Assembly (NCBI GenBank): GCA_947495575.1
Contig: CANLZL010000001.1
Coordinates: 62,001 to 126,000, forward strand
From: an uncultured Nioella sp.
GTDB lineage: Bacteria; Pseudomonadota; Alphaproteobacteria; Rhodobacterales; Rhodobacteraceae
Reading direction: 5' to 3'
Length of the DNA: 64,000 nt
The translations under genes were made by a program, and so were the position numbers. The first letter of the stretch is position 1. The number at the start of each line of letters is the position of its first letter. Below are positions 35,005-43,843 of this stretch, piece after piece. The notes under the pieces are model-generated. The model searched no databases. It was not told where the DNA came from and saw nothing but the letters and a program-made list of their open reading frames with translations.

Positions 35005-35040
35005 AAAGGGGCCGGAGAATTCTCTCACGGCCCCTTTTTT
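35005..35040. terminator. intrinsic terminator, probably bidirectional
   Basis: AAAGGGGCCG (35005-35014) pairs with CGGCCCCTTT (35028-35037) and is followed by a T-run on the plus strand. It lies between the FGE-fold gene and the convergent gene at 35061. On the minus strand the tail is less U-rich, so termination should be strongest for the plus-strand operon. Confidence 0.85.
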
Positions 35041-35060
35041 GCTCACCGCTCTTTTTGGTT

Positions 35061-36566
35061 TTAGCGGCTGGCCAACTGAATGGCGGGCCGTGAAATCGCG
35101 CCTTCGGAGTTCAAGAGGCCCGCATAGGTGCCATCCATCAACAGATCCTCAAGATCGACCGCTTGCCCGTTTACAAAAGCGGTGCGGCTGACCAGACGGA
35201 TGCCGTGGCTATAATCGGCATATTCCGCGCCATGCACTGTCGACAGTGGCTGGATAGGATTGCCGCCACGACGATGCCATCCGTAGATCGCAACGCGACC
35301 AGGCGCGCGCGCCAGGCGGTTCGTCAGCACGAGATCCTTTTTATGGCCAGAGACCAGCATGCCCAAACGCCCCCCGGAATTGGCATATTGCTGATCCACG
35401 GTCGCATCATGGCGCAGGAAGTAATTGGTGGAACTCATCTGCGCGCCGGGTGTCATTGGCGATGGTGTCAGGCGCAGGTCCGCCTGAGCATAGATCGCAT
35501 CAACCATCCGTGTGGTGGGCAGCATCATGTTGAACTGCTCGGCGATTTGACCGGCAGCCGACAGGCCAAGCGGCACGCGGACAAAGTCTCGATCACTGCC
35601 GACGGCAAGGTAATCAGGTGTCACACAAATGGTGATCTGGGCACTACGGCCATTTGGCAGAACGCCTGTAAAGCTGACAGGGGCCAATTCGCGCATGAAT
35701 GCGGGAACATTGCCGCGCATGACTTCGCGGGCGATGGCGGCATCGCGGCTGGTGCCAGAGGCATTGGCCAATGTCGCAATAAATTGTGAGCCACCATCAG
35801 CATTGCCGGGCCTGCGTGGAATGGCGCGGGCCAGACGGCGTGAACAGGCATTGGCGTTGCGGTCAAACGACGGGCCGGTATCGGCGGTCGGGCCGGGCAG
35901 GGCAGCTAGGGTAATTGTTGCGTCAGCCGCCGGGTTCGCGGCCAATTGACTGGTTGTGTCCAGATTGGCTGGACGTATCGCAGGGCGCAAACTGGTCAGC
36001 AGTCCGCCTTCGATCACGACCTCATCCTCTTCTACGACCTCGGCCAATACTGCTTCTACTGCGTCGGACAACGGGCGTGCGGCGGGGCGCAATGCGGCAA
36101 GCGTGTTTTCATCCACGTCCGGGATTTGGGCAGCTGCCAGTGCTTCGATGCGCGTGGGGCGTGGAATTGCGTCAACCGCCGGGCGACCAAACACAACCTG
36201 ATGCAAACCAGGTGCAGGCGCGTTTTCGACCCTGACGGCTGGACCGGGCTGGACCGGCGGCAAAGCGGCCGGGATCACGCGTTCGGGTGCTGCGATTTCT
36301 GCGGCCGGTGCTGTTGCCGATGCCAATGGTACGGTCAATTCGCCTAGGGGCGCCTGTGGCAGGCTCACTTCGACGGGCGGAAGCTCGGTTGTGGCAAGAC
36401 GCACAGCCGGAGCAATTTTTGCAACCGAAAGCGTAAAGATCGACGCGCATACCACGGCTGAGGCCGCCAGTGCGGTAAGCACGGCAGTAGACGAGTTTAG
36501 AAACTCAGCACGATTGGTCCCGTCCCGCTGGTTCAGCAGGTCATAAAGTCTGTCCCTCATGGCCAT
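35061..36566 (-). CDS. membrane-anchored proline/alanine-rich protein of unknown function
   Basis: 501 aa. The ATG at 36566 follows GAGGAG by seven bases. A short cytoplasmic N-terminus is followed by one transmembrane helix (about residues 27-50), then a long Pro/Ala-rich low-complexity linker (about 60-230) into the periplasm. A folded C-terminal domain (about 245-501) has DADACSRRLARAIPRRPG-like and TICVTPDYLAVGS cysteines and the striking YGWHRRGGNPIQPLSTVHGAEYADYSHGIRLVSRTAFVNG block. I recall similar proteins in Roseobacter-group genomes but know no function. It is convergent with the FGE-fold operon. Confidence 0.78.
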   Translation of the reverse strand: MAMRDRLYDLLNQRDGTNRAEFLNSSTAVLTALAASAVVCASIFTLSVAKIAPAVRLATTELPPVEVSLPQAPLGELTVPLASATAPAAEIAAPERVIPAALPPVQPGPAVRVENAPAPGLHQVVFGRPAVDAIPRPTRIEALAAAQIPDVDENTLAALRPAARPLSDAVEAVLAEVVEEDEVVIEGGLLTSLRPAIRPANLDTTSQLAANPAADATITLAALPGPTADTGPSFDRNANACSRRLARAIPRRPGNADGGSQFIATLANASGTSRDAAIAREVMRGNVPAFMRELAPVSFTGVLPNGRSAQITICVTPDYLAVGSDRDFVRVPLGLSAAGQIAEQFNMMLPTTRMVDAIYAQADLRLTPSPMTPGAQMSSTNYFLRHDATVDQQYANSGGRLGMLVSGHKKDLVLTNRLARAPGRVAIYGWHRRGGNPIQPLSTVHGAEYADYSHGIRLVSRTAFVNGQAVDLEDLLMDGTYAGLLNSEGAISRPAIQLASR

Positions 36567-36695
36567 AGGGATACTCCTCGGCTGTTAAGGAAACAAGAAT
36601 CAGGTAACCGGTTTGGCGGTATAACCGTTTTTGTGGCAAAAAATTGCCACATTGCTGCAGGCGCGAGCGCTTTTCTGCGCATGCAGCATGACATG

Positions 36696-37427
36696 TTAGA
36701 TCGAAAGCTTTTTGAAAATGGCTTCGGGGATGTTGCGTATGATCGTCATCACCCACCACCAAACGCGTCTTACATAGATGATATTGCGGCGTTTTTTGAC
36801 AGCGTTCACAATTCGTTCGCCAACTTCTGCAGGTTCTGCTGTCAACGCCTCAGGGGTTTCAAGACCCTCGGTCATGGTCGTGTTCACAAAACCGGGCAAA
36901 ACCGTCAAAACATGGATGTTGCGCTTGGCCATGTGATTTCTGAGGCCCGAGAGGTAGGCGGTAAAGCCCGCCTTGGCCGAACCATAGATGTAGTTTGAGG
37001 CACGGCCGCGGTCCCCAGCCACCGAACTGATTCCCACAACTGTGCCCGTTCCGCGCGCCGCCATCCGATCCGCCAGCACGCCCAGAACCAGAGCGGGCCC
37101 TTCGAAATTGGCCCGCATCACTTTGGCCGCCGCAACCACATCGCGCTCATTTTCCTCCTGCTCGCCCATGAAGCCGACCGCAGAGACCGCAATCTCGGGC
37201 AATTCGGGCAACCCGTCGACAAAGGTTGGATGGCTTTCGATCTCCGTTGCGTCGAAATCATGCAGGGTAACGGCCACGTTAAACCGCGTCTCGATGTCGA
37301 TCTTGTCAGCCTCAAGATTATCCGTGCCGCGTGCGGCCAGTTGGATCGGGTGGCCAAGAGCGGCAAAGGCATGGGCGGTTGCGCGCGCGATATCAGAGCG
37401 GGCGCCGAGGATCAGAACGGGTTTCAT
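36696..37427 (-). CDS. SDR oxidoreductase, DprE2-like (polyprenyl-P-2-keto-ribose reductase)
   Basis: 243 aa short-chain dehydrogenase. The cofactor motif is LILGARSDIARATAHAFA (residues 4-21, a G-x-x-S-x-I-A variant as in DprE2). The catalytic tetrad is GISSVAGDRGRASNYIYGSAKAG (Ser about 133, Tyr about 147, Lys about 151). The C-terminal VVRR(V)WWWVM-type amphipathic end suggests membrane contact. Adjacent to a DprE1-like gene with a one-base stop/start overlap (TGATG), it probably completes epimerisation of polyprenyl-phosphoryl-ribose to the arabinose form. Confidence 0.85.
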   Translation of the reverse strand: MKPVLILGARSDIARATAHAFAALGHPIQLAARGTDNLEADKIDIETRFNVAVTLHDFDATEIESHPTFVDGLPELPEIAVSAVGFMGEQEENERDVVAAAKVMRANFEGPALVLGVLADRMAARGTGTVVGISSVAGDRGRASNYIYGSAKAGFTAYLSGLRNHMAKRNIHVLTVLPGFVNTTMTEGLETPEALTAEPAEVGERIVNAVKKRRNIIYVRRVWWWVMTIIRNIPEAIFKKLSI

Positions 37428-38749
37428 CAGAGCTTGAGCCTTTCGGATTGGGCAGAGGCGAATTGCGTTGTCAGGCCGCGTTCGGCGCGCCAGGCGGCGA
37501 AGTCAGCGGCACGGGGGTCGGCCGTGGCAAGGGTGTCTGCGGGCAGGCGGCTGTCTTTGGCAAGATAGAATCGGCCACCATGTTCCAAGGTGATCGCGTC
37601 CAGTTTGGGCATCAGGGCGCGGGCCTTGGCGGTATTGGGGAAATCGAGCGCCAGAGTATATCCGGCCATTGGAAAGGACAGCGGGCTATCCTGCGGGCCA
37701 AACCGCTTCAGGACGGAAAGAAAAGAGGCCTGCCCAGAGGCCGAGATGGCCTGCAGCAACTTGGTCAGCCCCTCGCGCGATGTCGCCAGCGGCAGCACGC
37801 ATTGAAACTGCATGAAACCACGTTTTCCATACATTTTGTTCCAGCCGTGAACCGTGTCGAGCGGGTAAAAATAGCTATCCCAATCTACCACCGCATGGCC
37901 ACTGCCTTGCGAGCCCATGAAATAGTAAAACGCGTTGAAAAGGCGCACGGTAATCGGGTTCAGAACAAAGCCCGGAAAGTGGAACCAGAAGCTTCGTTTT
38001 TTGCGTTTGGGGGCTTTAAGAACGTTTTTTCGGCAGTGTACCGGTACCTCGCCGGGTTCCGCGTGATTGGCCAAAATGACAAGGCTGCGGCCCAGCTTAT
38101 CGCCTTTGGCCGCACAGTCGATCCAGGCAACTGAATAGGGTTTGTCTAGATTGGCTTCAAAGGCCGCAATTGCTTCATCCAAGTTTTGGGTCGAGATAGT
38201 GTGCTGGCGCATCCATGCGGTCTGGACAGGTCGCAATTGAATAGCACAGCGCAGGATAACCCCGGTCAGCCCCATGCCGCCGATGGTCCAGCCAAAAAGC
38301 TCTGCATTTTCATTGCGCGAACACCGCGTGATGCTGCCATCGGCTGCCATCAGGTCGATCCAACGCACACAAGACCGGAAGCTGCCATCGAGGTGGTGGT
38401 TCTTGCCGTGCACATCCGAGGCGATGGCTCCGCCAAGTGTGATCAGCCGGGTGCCAGGGGTAACCATCGGAAACCAACCGCGCGGCAGAAAACTGTCAAT
38501 AACATCCGATAGCAGCACGCCGGCCTCGGCTACCAAAACGCCTTTGTCGTCATCAAACGAGAGCATGTGGTCGAAATGGCGCATATGGATTGTGTTGGAG
38601 ATACTCACAGCACTGTCGCCATAGCTGCGGCCATTGCCACGCGCGATAGCCTGTCCATCTGCGATTGCGGCCTTCAGTTCGGCCTCAAGGCGCGGTGCCC
38701 GCACGCGCGCTATATGTTTTGGAAAGTTGCCCCAACCTGACAAGATCAT
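37427..38749 (-). CDS. FAD-dependent oxidase, DprE1-like
   Basis: 440 aa of the FAD-linked oxidase (VAO) type. The FAD-binding PP-loop region is ARGNGRSYGDSAVS (about residues 37-50), with FPMVTPGTRLITLGGAIASDVHGKNHHLDGSF matching the DprE1 signature, whose His lies close to the flavin. The substrate domain has GWNKMYGKRGFMQFQCVLP. In mycobacteria DprE1 oxidises decaprenyl-phosphoryl-ribose at C2'. The start overlaps the GtrA gene stop by ATGA. Family-level sugar specificity in Gram-negatives is inferred from the neighbouring DprE2-like and UbiA genes. Confidence 0.87.
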   Translation of the reverse strand: MILSGWGNFPKHIARVRAPRLEAELKAAIADGQAIARGNGRSYGDSAVSISNTIHMRHFDHMLSFDDDKGVLVAEAGVLLSDVIDSFLPRGWFPMVTPGTRLITLGGAIASDVHGKNHHLDGSFRSCVRWIDLMAADGSITRCSRNENAELFGWTIGGMGLTGVILRCAIQLRPVQTAWMRQHTISTQNLDEAIAAFEANLDKPYSVAWIDCAAKGDKLGRSLVILANHAEPGEVPVHCRKNVLKAPKRKKRSFWFHFPGFVLNPITVRLFNAFYYFMGSQGSGHAVVDWDSYFYPLDTVHGWNKMYGKRGFMQFQCVLPLATSREGLTKLLQAISASGQASFLSVLKRFGPQDSPLSFPMAGYTLALDFPNTAKARALMPKLDAITLEHGGRFYLAKDSRLPADTLATADPRAADFAAWRAERGLTTQFASAQSERLKL

Positions 38750-39165
38750 GCGCCTGACCTCGCTGGTTGTGAAAAGACATACCGCCGGTCCAGCTCATAT
38801 TTGGTGACATAGCCAATGGCGAGGCCAATGATCGCGCCCAGCTCGCGCATCAGGTCGGTTTGCCAGATCAGCCAGAATGACGTCTCGAACCCCCAGAAAA
38901 TTGCGGTGGTGACAATCCCCATTGCGGTATAGAGCCCGAATTTTTGGCCATGTGCCTTGAGGCCTGTGCTCTCGTCGTAAAAGATCCAGCGCTTATCTAG
39001 AACGTATTTCACCACAAGCCCAACGCCAGTCCCGACAACAACAGCCAGGTAGAAAACCCAGGCCGCCTCGCTCAGGCCAAGAACAATTCTCTGCGCCCCC
39101 AGATTGGCAATTGTCGCAACCACAGCAAACGCGGCATATCGAAGGACAAGCGGCAATCCAGTCAT
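38746..39165 (-). CDS. GtrA-family membrane protein
   Basis: 139 aa with four hydrophobic segments (about residues 6-28, 34-52, 72-95 and 104-123), the typical GtrA topology. LRYAAFAVVATIANLGAQ, KYVLDKRWIFYDES and GYVTKYELDRRYVF are the conserved parts. GtrA-like proteins are thought to help flip or transfer polyprenyl-phosphate-linked sugars. Its overlaps of four bases with both neighbours point to a role in exporting the lipid-linked sugar made by the UbiA-, DprE1- and DprE2-like enzymes. Confidence 0.88.
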   Translation of the reverse strand: MTGLPLVLRYAAFAVVATIANLGAQRIVLGLSEAAWVFYLAVVVGTGVGLVVKYVLDKRWIFYDESTGLKAHGQKFGLYTAMGIVTTAIFWGFETSFWLIWQTDLMRELGAIIGLAIGYVTKYELDRRYVFSQPARSGA

Positions 39166-40598
39166 AACGCGACGGCCCCGGCAAACAACAGGATCATCAA
39201 ACTCAGGCATACCTGACTGGTGCGGTCAGTCACGGCAAAGATCAGCGGGTCGTCATGCATGCGGCCACGATGCGTGACAAAGACCATGCGTGTGATCCAA
39301 TAGAGCATGACAACATTGACGCCCCATAAAAGCACTGGGGTTGAATAGCGCAAAGTGACCGAGGCCTCGTTGAGATACATGGCCATCACAAGGACCGAGA
39401 CCAAGCCAGAGGATAGTGCGATCTGTGTGACAATCCCAAGGTCATCCAGCCTGTAGCCGCGCCCCGCAATCGAGGACTTCCCGCTATCTTTCATGTCCAC
39501 GAGCTCAGCCTGCCGTTTGACAGCGGCAAGCGAGAAAAAGAAGAACATCGACAGGGCAAGTAGCCAAATTGACGGCACGATTCCTGTTGCCAAAGCACCG
39601 GCGACAATTCGCAAAGTATAGAGTCCAGCAAGGACACAGATATCGACCATGACTTTCCGTTTCAGCCAAAGCGAGTAACTCATCGTCATGATGAAGTAGA
39701 ACAGAATTGCGCCCGTAAATGCGAGGCCCAGAAACAGGGACAAGAACAGGCCCGCTCCGAGCAGTATTGGGAACAGAGCCGTTCCTTTTGGAACTGGTAA
39801 CCGGCCCGAAGCCATTGGGCGATTTCGCTTGCGAAGATGCGCGCGGTCTGGCCCCAGGTCCAGAAGATCGTTCAGCACATACCCCGACGATGCCACAAGG
39901 CCGAAGATGAGGAACGCCAATATGCATTGCAAAAAGCCAAGCCAGGAAAAGTTAAGACTGGCCACGAGTGGGACAAAGATCAGCGCGTTTTTCAGCCATT
40001 GATGTAGCCGCATCGCCTTGAGCACAGGTCGAAAAAGCGGTTCGGGCGAAGACAGGTGCGTGACATTCGGGTTGGCCGCGCCGGCAGCATTTCGCAGAGA
40101 CGCGCTTGCACCGACGGTAACAGCGCCTTTTGCTTTCTCCCAAACGGGAAGATCAGCCGTGCTATCGCCGATATAGACAAAGCCGTCCTCTCCGAATGTT
40201 TCAACCAGAAACGCGGCTTTGACTTCACCCTTCAGGTTTCGGTCGGCTGTTGTGCCATAGACATCGTCAAAAATTCCCAAATGGTGGGCAACGCTCTGCG
40301 CCAGATCCTGATCAGTGGCCGTGACCAGCGCAGTGCGCCCGCCCGCCGCCTTGTGGCGTTCAACATATTCGATGACATTTGGATCGTAAGGCAGGCGCGC
40401 GATGTCAGGGCGCCCTGCCTCGGCCAGAACTCTTTTCAGGGCGGGTTTACCGTCCTTGTAGGCAGCAAAGGCATGAATCGGGGCGCGCCAATCGTTTGCT
40501 GTGGCCGCCCAGAAACACTCAAACAGCATGTCCGAGCGTAAAAGCGTCCCGTCCAGATCAACCACCAAAACGGTTTCTGTTGTGCCTGTATCGTGCAT
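39162..40598 (-). CDS. HAD phosphatase-UbiA prenyltransferase fusion (polyprenyl-P-phosphoribosyl synthase-like)
   Basis: 478 aa from ATG 40598. Residues 1-190 are a HAD phosphatase: motif I VVDLDGTLLRSD (9-20), motif II ALVTATDQD, motif IV VYIGDSTADLPVW. Residues 200-478 are a UbiA-type transferase with about eight to nine membrane helices and the first Asp-rich motif NDLLDLGPDRAHLRKRNRP, very like the decaprenyl-phosphate phosphoribosyltransferase of mycobacteria. The fusion would attach phosphoribose to polyprenyl phosphate and then dephosphorylate it, giving the DprE1 substrate. It heads the four-gene operon. Confidence 0.88.
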   Translation of the reverse strand: MHDTGTTETVLVVDLDGTLLRSDMLFECFWAATANDWRAPIHAFAAYKDGKPALKRVLAEAGRPDIARLPYDPNVIEYVERHKAAGGRTALVTATDQDLAQSVAHHLGIFDDVYGTTADRNLKGEVKAAFLVETFGEDGFVYIGDSTADLPVWEKAKGAVTVGASASLRNAAGAANPNVTHLSSPEPLFRPVLKAMRLHQWLKNALIFVPLVASLNFSWLGFLQCILAFLIFGLVASSGYVLNDLLDLGPDRAHLRKRNRPMASGRLPVPKGTALFPILLGAGLFLSLFLGLAFTGAILFYFIMTMSYSLWLKRKVMVDICVLAGLYTLRIVAGALATGIVPSIWLLALSMFFFFSLAAVKRQAELVDMKDSGKSSIAGRGYRLDDLGIVTQIALSSGLVSVLVMAMYLNEASVTLRYSTPVLLWGVNVVMLYWITRMVFVTHRGRMHDDPLIFAVTDRTSQVCLSLMILLFAGAVAL

Positions 40599-40800
40599 TG
40601 CCACCCGAACCTGACTTTTCCGCGCTTTCCTGCGCAAAGCCTATCTTATGCCTCTTACCTGCCCAGAACCTAGGGCTTGCTCATGTCTCTATCCGGACCG
40701 ATTTGTGGTTTTCTTAAGGTCTTGGCCCCATTGCTGTCGACAGGCGCGACGTGAATTGGCTAGAGTTTTGCTATATTTACCGCAACTTGGGTATTCTGCC

Positions 40801-42849
40801 ATGCAATTTTCGCTGCCGCGCCACTTCATGCTTTTTGTGTTCCTTCTTCCTGGGGCAGGTTTCGCACCGTCTATTGTGCAGTCTCAAAGCGCAAATGCTG
40901 CAATGCATACGACTGAAACGGTGGCGATGATGGGCGCGGCTGCGGCGGCTGAATTGGCAGGCGAGGCAGCGGAAGCGGCAGAAGCCGCGGGGGTCGCCGC
41001 GCAAGAGGCCAACACAATGCTGGACGCAGCGCGTGAGCGGCTTGAACAGGCAGAAATGCAATTAGCTCGCGCTATGGCCACCCGCGCCAGTCTTGCGGAT
41101 CAAAACGCAGGTCTGGAGGCCGAGGCCGATGAGGCGGCCCAAGTATTGTTTGAGGCGACAAGCGGCTTGGAGGCTGCCCAATCAGCATTGGTGCAGTCAA
41201 CTGACGTTGCAGACAGTGCGGGCGCAGCGGCCCAAGCGGCCCGGGACGCACTGGCGGTGGCCGAATCTCAAGTTTCTGAGGCCAACGCAGCGCTGGCTGC
41301 GGCGGTTGCCGCCCAAGAGTCCGCTGAAGCAGAAGCTGTTGCAGCAGCGCAGGCCGCAGCGGACGCGGCAGAGGTCGCCACGACTGATGATCAGGCCGTC
41401 CCTGAAGTGGCAGAATCCGAAGAAACCGCCGAAAGCGGGCTGTCGGTCATGGAAGCGCCGGTAGTGGTGCCTGATTTCGATATTCCCGCGCTGGAGGTCG
41501 CCATTGCGCAGGCGACGCAATTGTTGGAGATCGCCCAAACTGAGGCGGATGCCGCCTCACTCGCTTTAGACGTTGCCAATAATGAAACCGCTGAGTTGGC
41601 ACAGGCTGTTGAGGAAGCAGAAGCAGACCTGTTGGAGGCAGAGACCCGCGCGGCGTCCGCACAAGCGGCGGCAATCGCCTCAGGGCAGGCGCTAGCTGCC
41701 GCAGAAAATGACGTGACGGTTCTGTCCAGTGTGGTCGACACCGCAACCCTGGAACTTGAAGCCGCCGATTCCGCCGTAAATGTGGCAGTTGCGACCGCAG
41801 AAGCAGCGCTGGCATATGCTGCTGAAGTTCAAGCCGGCGCAGAAGAGGCCGCCGCGATTGAGGCCGCGCTTATGCAATGTCATGAACTGGCCGGCCCGCC
41901 AGATGCCGGGGTTGCCGTGACCGAAGAGGCGCAGGAAGAGCTCTTTCTTGCTTTGGAGGAGGCGGAACCGCATTGCGCTGAGGCTTTAGAGCGCGGCTCG
42001 ACCGATCCTGAAGCGCTCTTTACCATGGGGGCGTTCCACCAACTCTATGGAGAGCATGAAGAGGCTCTGGAGCGGTTTGAACAATCCGCCGAAGCCGGAC
42101 AGGCAGAGGCTAGTACTAAGTTGGGTGACTACCACCTCTTTGGAATTGGGCCGCTTCGCCGCGATCCTGACCGTGCGGTTGCCTATTTTCGCGCGGGAGC
42201 TGAAGGCGGTGATCCTGCGGCGATCATGACTCTTGGTTTGTTACATCGTATCGGCATGGGCGTTCCCCGCGACACGTCGCAAATGATCCAGTTGATGCGT
42301 CAGGCGGCCGATGGCGGCTATCATTTTGCGCAATTCCGTCTGGGTCAAATTTACCTTACCGGAGAAGGCATTCCGGGCGGGGCGGATGAGAGCCTTGGCA
42401 TTCCGGACCGCGCCGCCGCTGCGCGTTACCTGTCTATGGCGGCAGAGCAAGGCAATATCGAGGCCGTGCTGGAATTGGCGAAACTGCATTCGGAAGTGGA
42501 TGGTCCTGGCACAGGCGACCCAGAGCAGCAGTTCCGATGGACCCAAGCTGCGGTTGAGGCCGGGTTCCCGGATGCCATCAGCGCGCTCGGCTTCCTTTAT
42601 GAGCGCGGGCGCGGGGTTGATCCAGATCCGGAACAAGCCGCTGCGCTGTACGTCGAGGCCTTGGAAACAGGAGAGGTTGATTTCGACGATATTCGGGGTG
42701 AAGTCGGCGGACGTATCCCAGCCTGGGATAGGGATACCGCGATTGCATTTCAGCTGATTTTGCAAGAACGCGGTCTGTACGAAGGCGCTATTGACGGCAT
42801 TATCGGGCGCGGCAGCCGCGCAGGTGCCGAGGCCTTGGCCGACGAATGA
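40801..42849 (+). CDS. secreted coiled-coil / Sel1-repeat / peptidoglycan-binding-like protein
   Basis: 682 aa starting at ATG 40801, which begins a signal peptide (residues 1-33). Upstream in-frame residues look non-coding. Residues about 35-355 are extremely Ala/Glu-rich with heptad-like spacing, a long coiled coil. After a Cys-containing junction (C360, C384) come Sel1/TPR-like repeats at about 402-623 (AGEGGDPAAIMTLGLLHRIGMGV and similar). The end, DTAIAFQLILQERGLYEGAIDGIIG (about 646-670), is like PG_binding_1. The architecture suggests a periplasmic scaffold at the cell wall, somewhat like cell-division or pole-organising proteins. The specific role is unknown. Confidence 0.85.
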   Translation: MQFSLPRHFMLFVFLLPGAGFAPSIVQSQSANAAMHTTETVAMMGAAAAAELAGEAAEAAEAAGVAAQEANTMLDAARERLEQAEMQLARAMATRASLADQNAGLEAEADEAAQVLFEATSGLEAAQSALVQSTDVADSAGAAAQAARDALAVAESQVSEANAALAAAVAAQESAEAEAVAAAQAAADAAEVATTDDQAVPEVAESEETAESGLSVMEAPVVVPDFDIPALEVAIAQATQLLEIAQTEADAASLALDVANNETAELAQAVEEAEADLLEAETRAASAQAAAIASGQALAAAENDVTVLSSVVDTATLELEAADSAVNVAVATAEAALAYAAEVQAGAEEAAAIEAALMQCHELAGPPDAGVAVTEEAQEELFLALEEAEPHCAEALERGSTDPEALFTMGAFHQLYGEHEEALERFEQSAEAGQAEASTKLGDYHLFGIGPLRRDPDRAVAYFRAGAEGGDPAAIMTLGLLHRIGMGVPRDTSQMIQLMRQAADGGYHFAQFRLGQIYLTGEGIPGGADESLGIPDRAAAARYLSMAAEQGNIEAVLELAKLHSEVDGPGTGDPEQQFRWTQAAVEAGFPDAISALGFLYERGRGVDPDPEQAAALYVEALETGEVDFDDIRGEVGGRIPAWDRDTAIAFQLILQERGLYEGAIDGIIGRGSRAGAEALADE

Positions 42850-42982
42850 CCATAGCAGGCGCGATTTCAAAACCGCGGAAATGCACCATCTGGTTCAACG
42901 CGTAGTGGACTGCGCAACCGCGACCCGAAACAGCGTCTGATCCTAACCGATGAATACGCGCCGAAGCTGACGAGCCGGAAAA

Positions 42983-43465
42983 TCAGCCGGTTTGTCCGCG
43001 TGCGGCTTTATTGATCGCGGCACTGCGCCGGGCGGCGGCCTCTTTCGACAAGAATGTCTTTGGATCGTATAACCCATCGAAACTTGGAATACTGTCCACC
43101 AAAGGCACCCAATCCAGCTTGCTTTGGGTGAATATCTGAACATCAGGCGGACAACTTGATGGATCGTCGAGAGTGCCGGCCCTGACAAAGCTGATAGCCC
43201 TGCCTCGGATCAAGTAGTGGCTAAAAATGGCTGTGCCACATTTTTCACACCGTGATATTTCCTGCCCTTCGCCACTTGGCGATGGCAACACATGGGTTGC
43301 GGTAGCGCCGCTGACCGCAACTCTGTCAGACTCGATCAGCGCGTTGATCACATATGCCGACCCAGTTTGGCGCTGACATTCTCTGCAATGACAACAATGC
43401 ACGATGATTGGTGTACCCGACATTTCATACGTAACCGCCCCACAGGCACATCGACCAGATGACAT
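42983..43465 (-). CDS. GFA-family zinc protein
   Basis: 160 aa from ATG 43465, which has AGGAGG eight bases upstream. It is a Mss4-like/GFA fold with the metal ligands CACGAVTYE (residues 6-14), HCCHCRECQRQTGSAYV (about 24-40) and CEKCGTAIFSHYL (about 75-87). It belongs to the glutathione-dependent formaldehyde-activating family by name, although most such proteins have no proven activity. There is no obvious operon partner. The 132 bases between it and the upstream-convergent gene hold nothing recognised. Confidence 0.9.
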   Translation of the reverse strand: MSSGRCACGAVTYEMSGTPIIVHCCHCRECQRQTGSAYVINALIESDRVAVSGATATHVLPSPSGEGQEISRCEKCGTAIFSHYLIRGRAISFVRAGTLDDPSSCPPDVQIFTQSKLDWVPLVDSIPSFDGLYDPKTFLSKEAAARRSAAINKAARGQTG

Positions 43466-43528
43466 GATTTCCCTCCTCACAGTTTTCTGTGGAGAAAGCT
43501 TATCACGATTTACGCGGCATTAGTTTGC

Positions 43529-43843
43529 TTACTCTGGGCTGACAACAATTGTTTGGCGCAAAGCCCCGTCGTTGCGACCATAGATTAGGATCTGGTCGCT
43601 TTCGGTGACAATCGCATACCAGTCTGACCCAACGGTAATGGCACGCGCAGTTTCCCCATCTGGCAACTGGATCTCATCCGGCAGGAACAGTTCGCCACCA
43701 TCAGGGAAGCGCGTGACAAATGTGACAACGACCGTTATCAGCCCGACAATCATCACTACGGTCAGAACCGTTACGAGCCGGCGCAATATGCGCAGGTTCA
43801 GCGGATCCTGCACTTTGTCATCCTCAATCGGAGCATCGCTCAT
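43529..43843 (-). CDS. DUF6476-like single-pass membrane protein
   Basis: 104 aa from ATG 43843. A polar N-terminus (SDAPIEDDKVQDPLNLRILRRLV) precedes one transmembrane helix (about residues 27-48) and a periplasmic beta-like domain with LFLPDEIQLPDGETARAITVG and SDQILIYGRNDGALRQTI. I recall this as the DUF6476 family that sits beside the RluA-type gene in Rhodobacterales. The function is unknown. Its start codon overlaps the start codon of that gene on the opposite strand within the palindrome CATG (43841-43844). Confidence 0.82.
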   Translation of the reverse strand: MSDAPIEDDKVQDPLNLRILRRLVTVLTVVMIVGLITVVVTFVTRFPDGGELFLPDEIQLPDGETARAITVGSDWYAIVTESDQILIYGRNDGALRQTIVVSPE

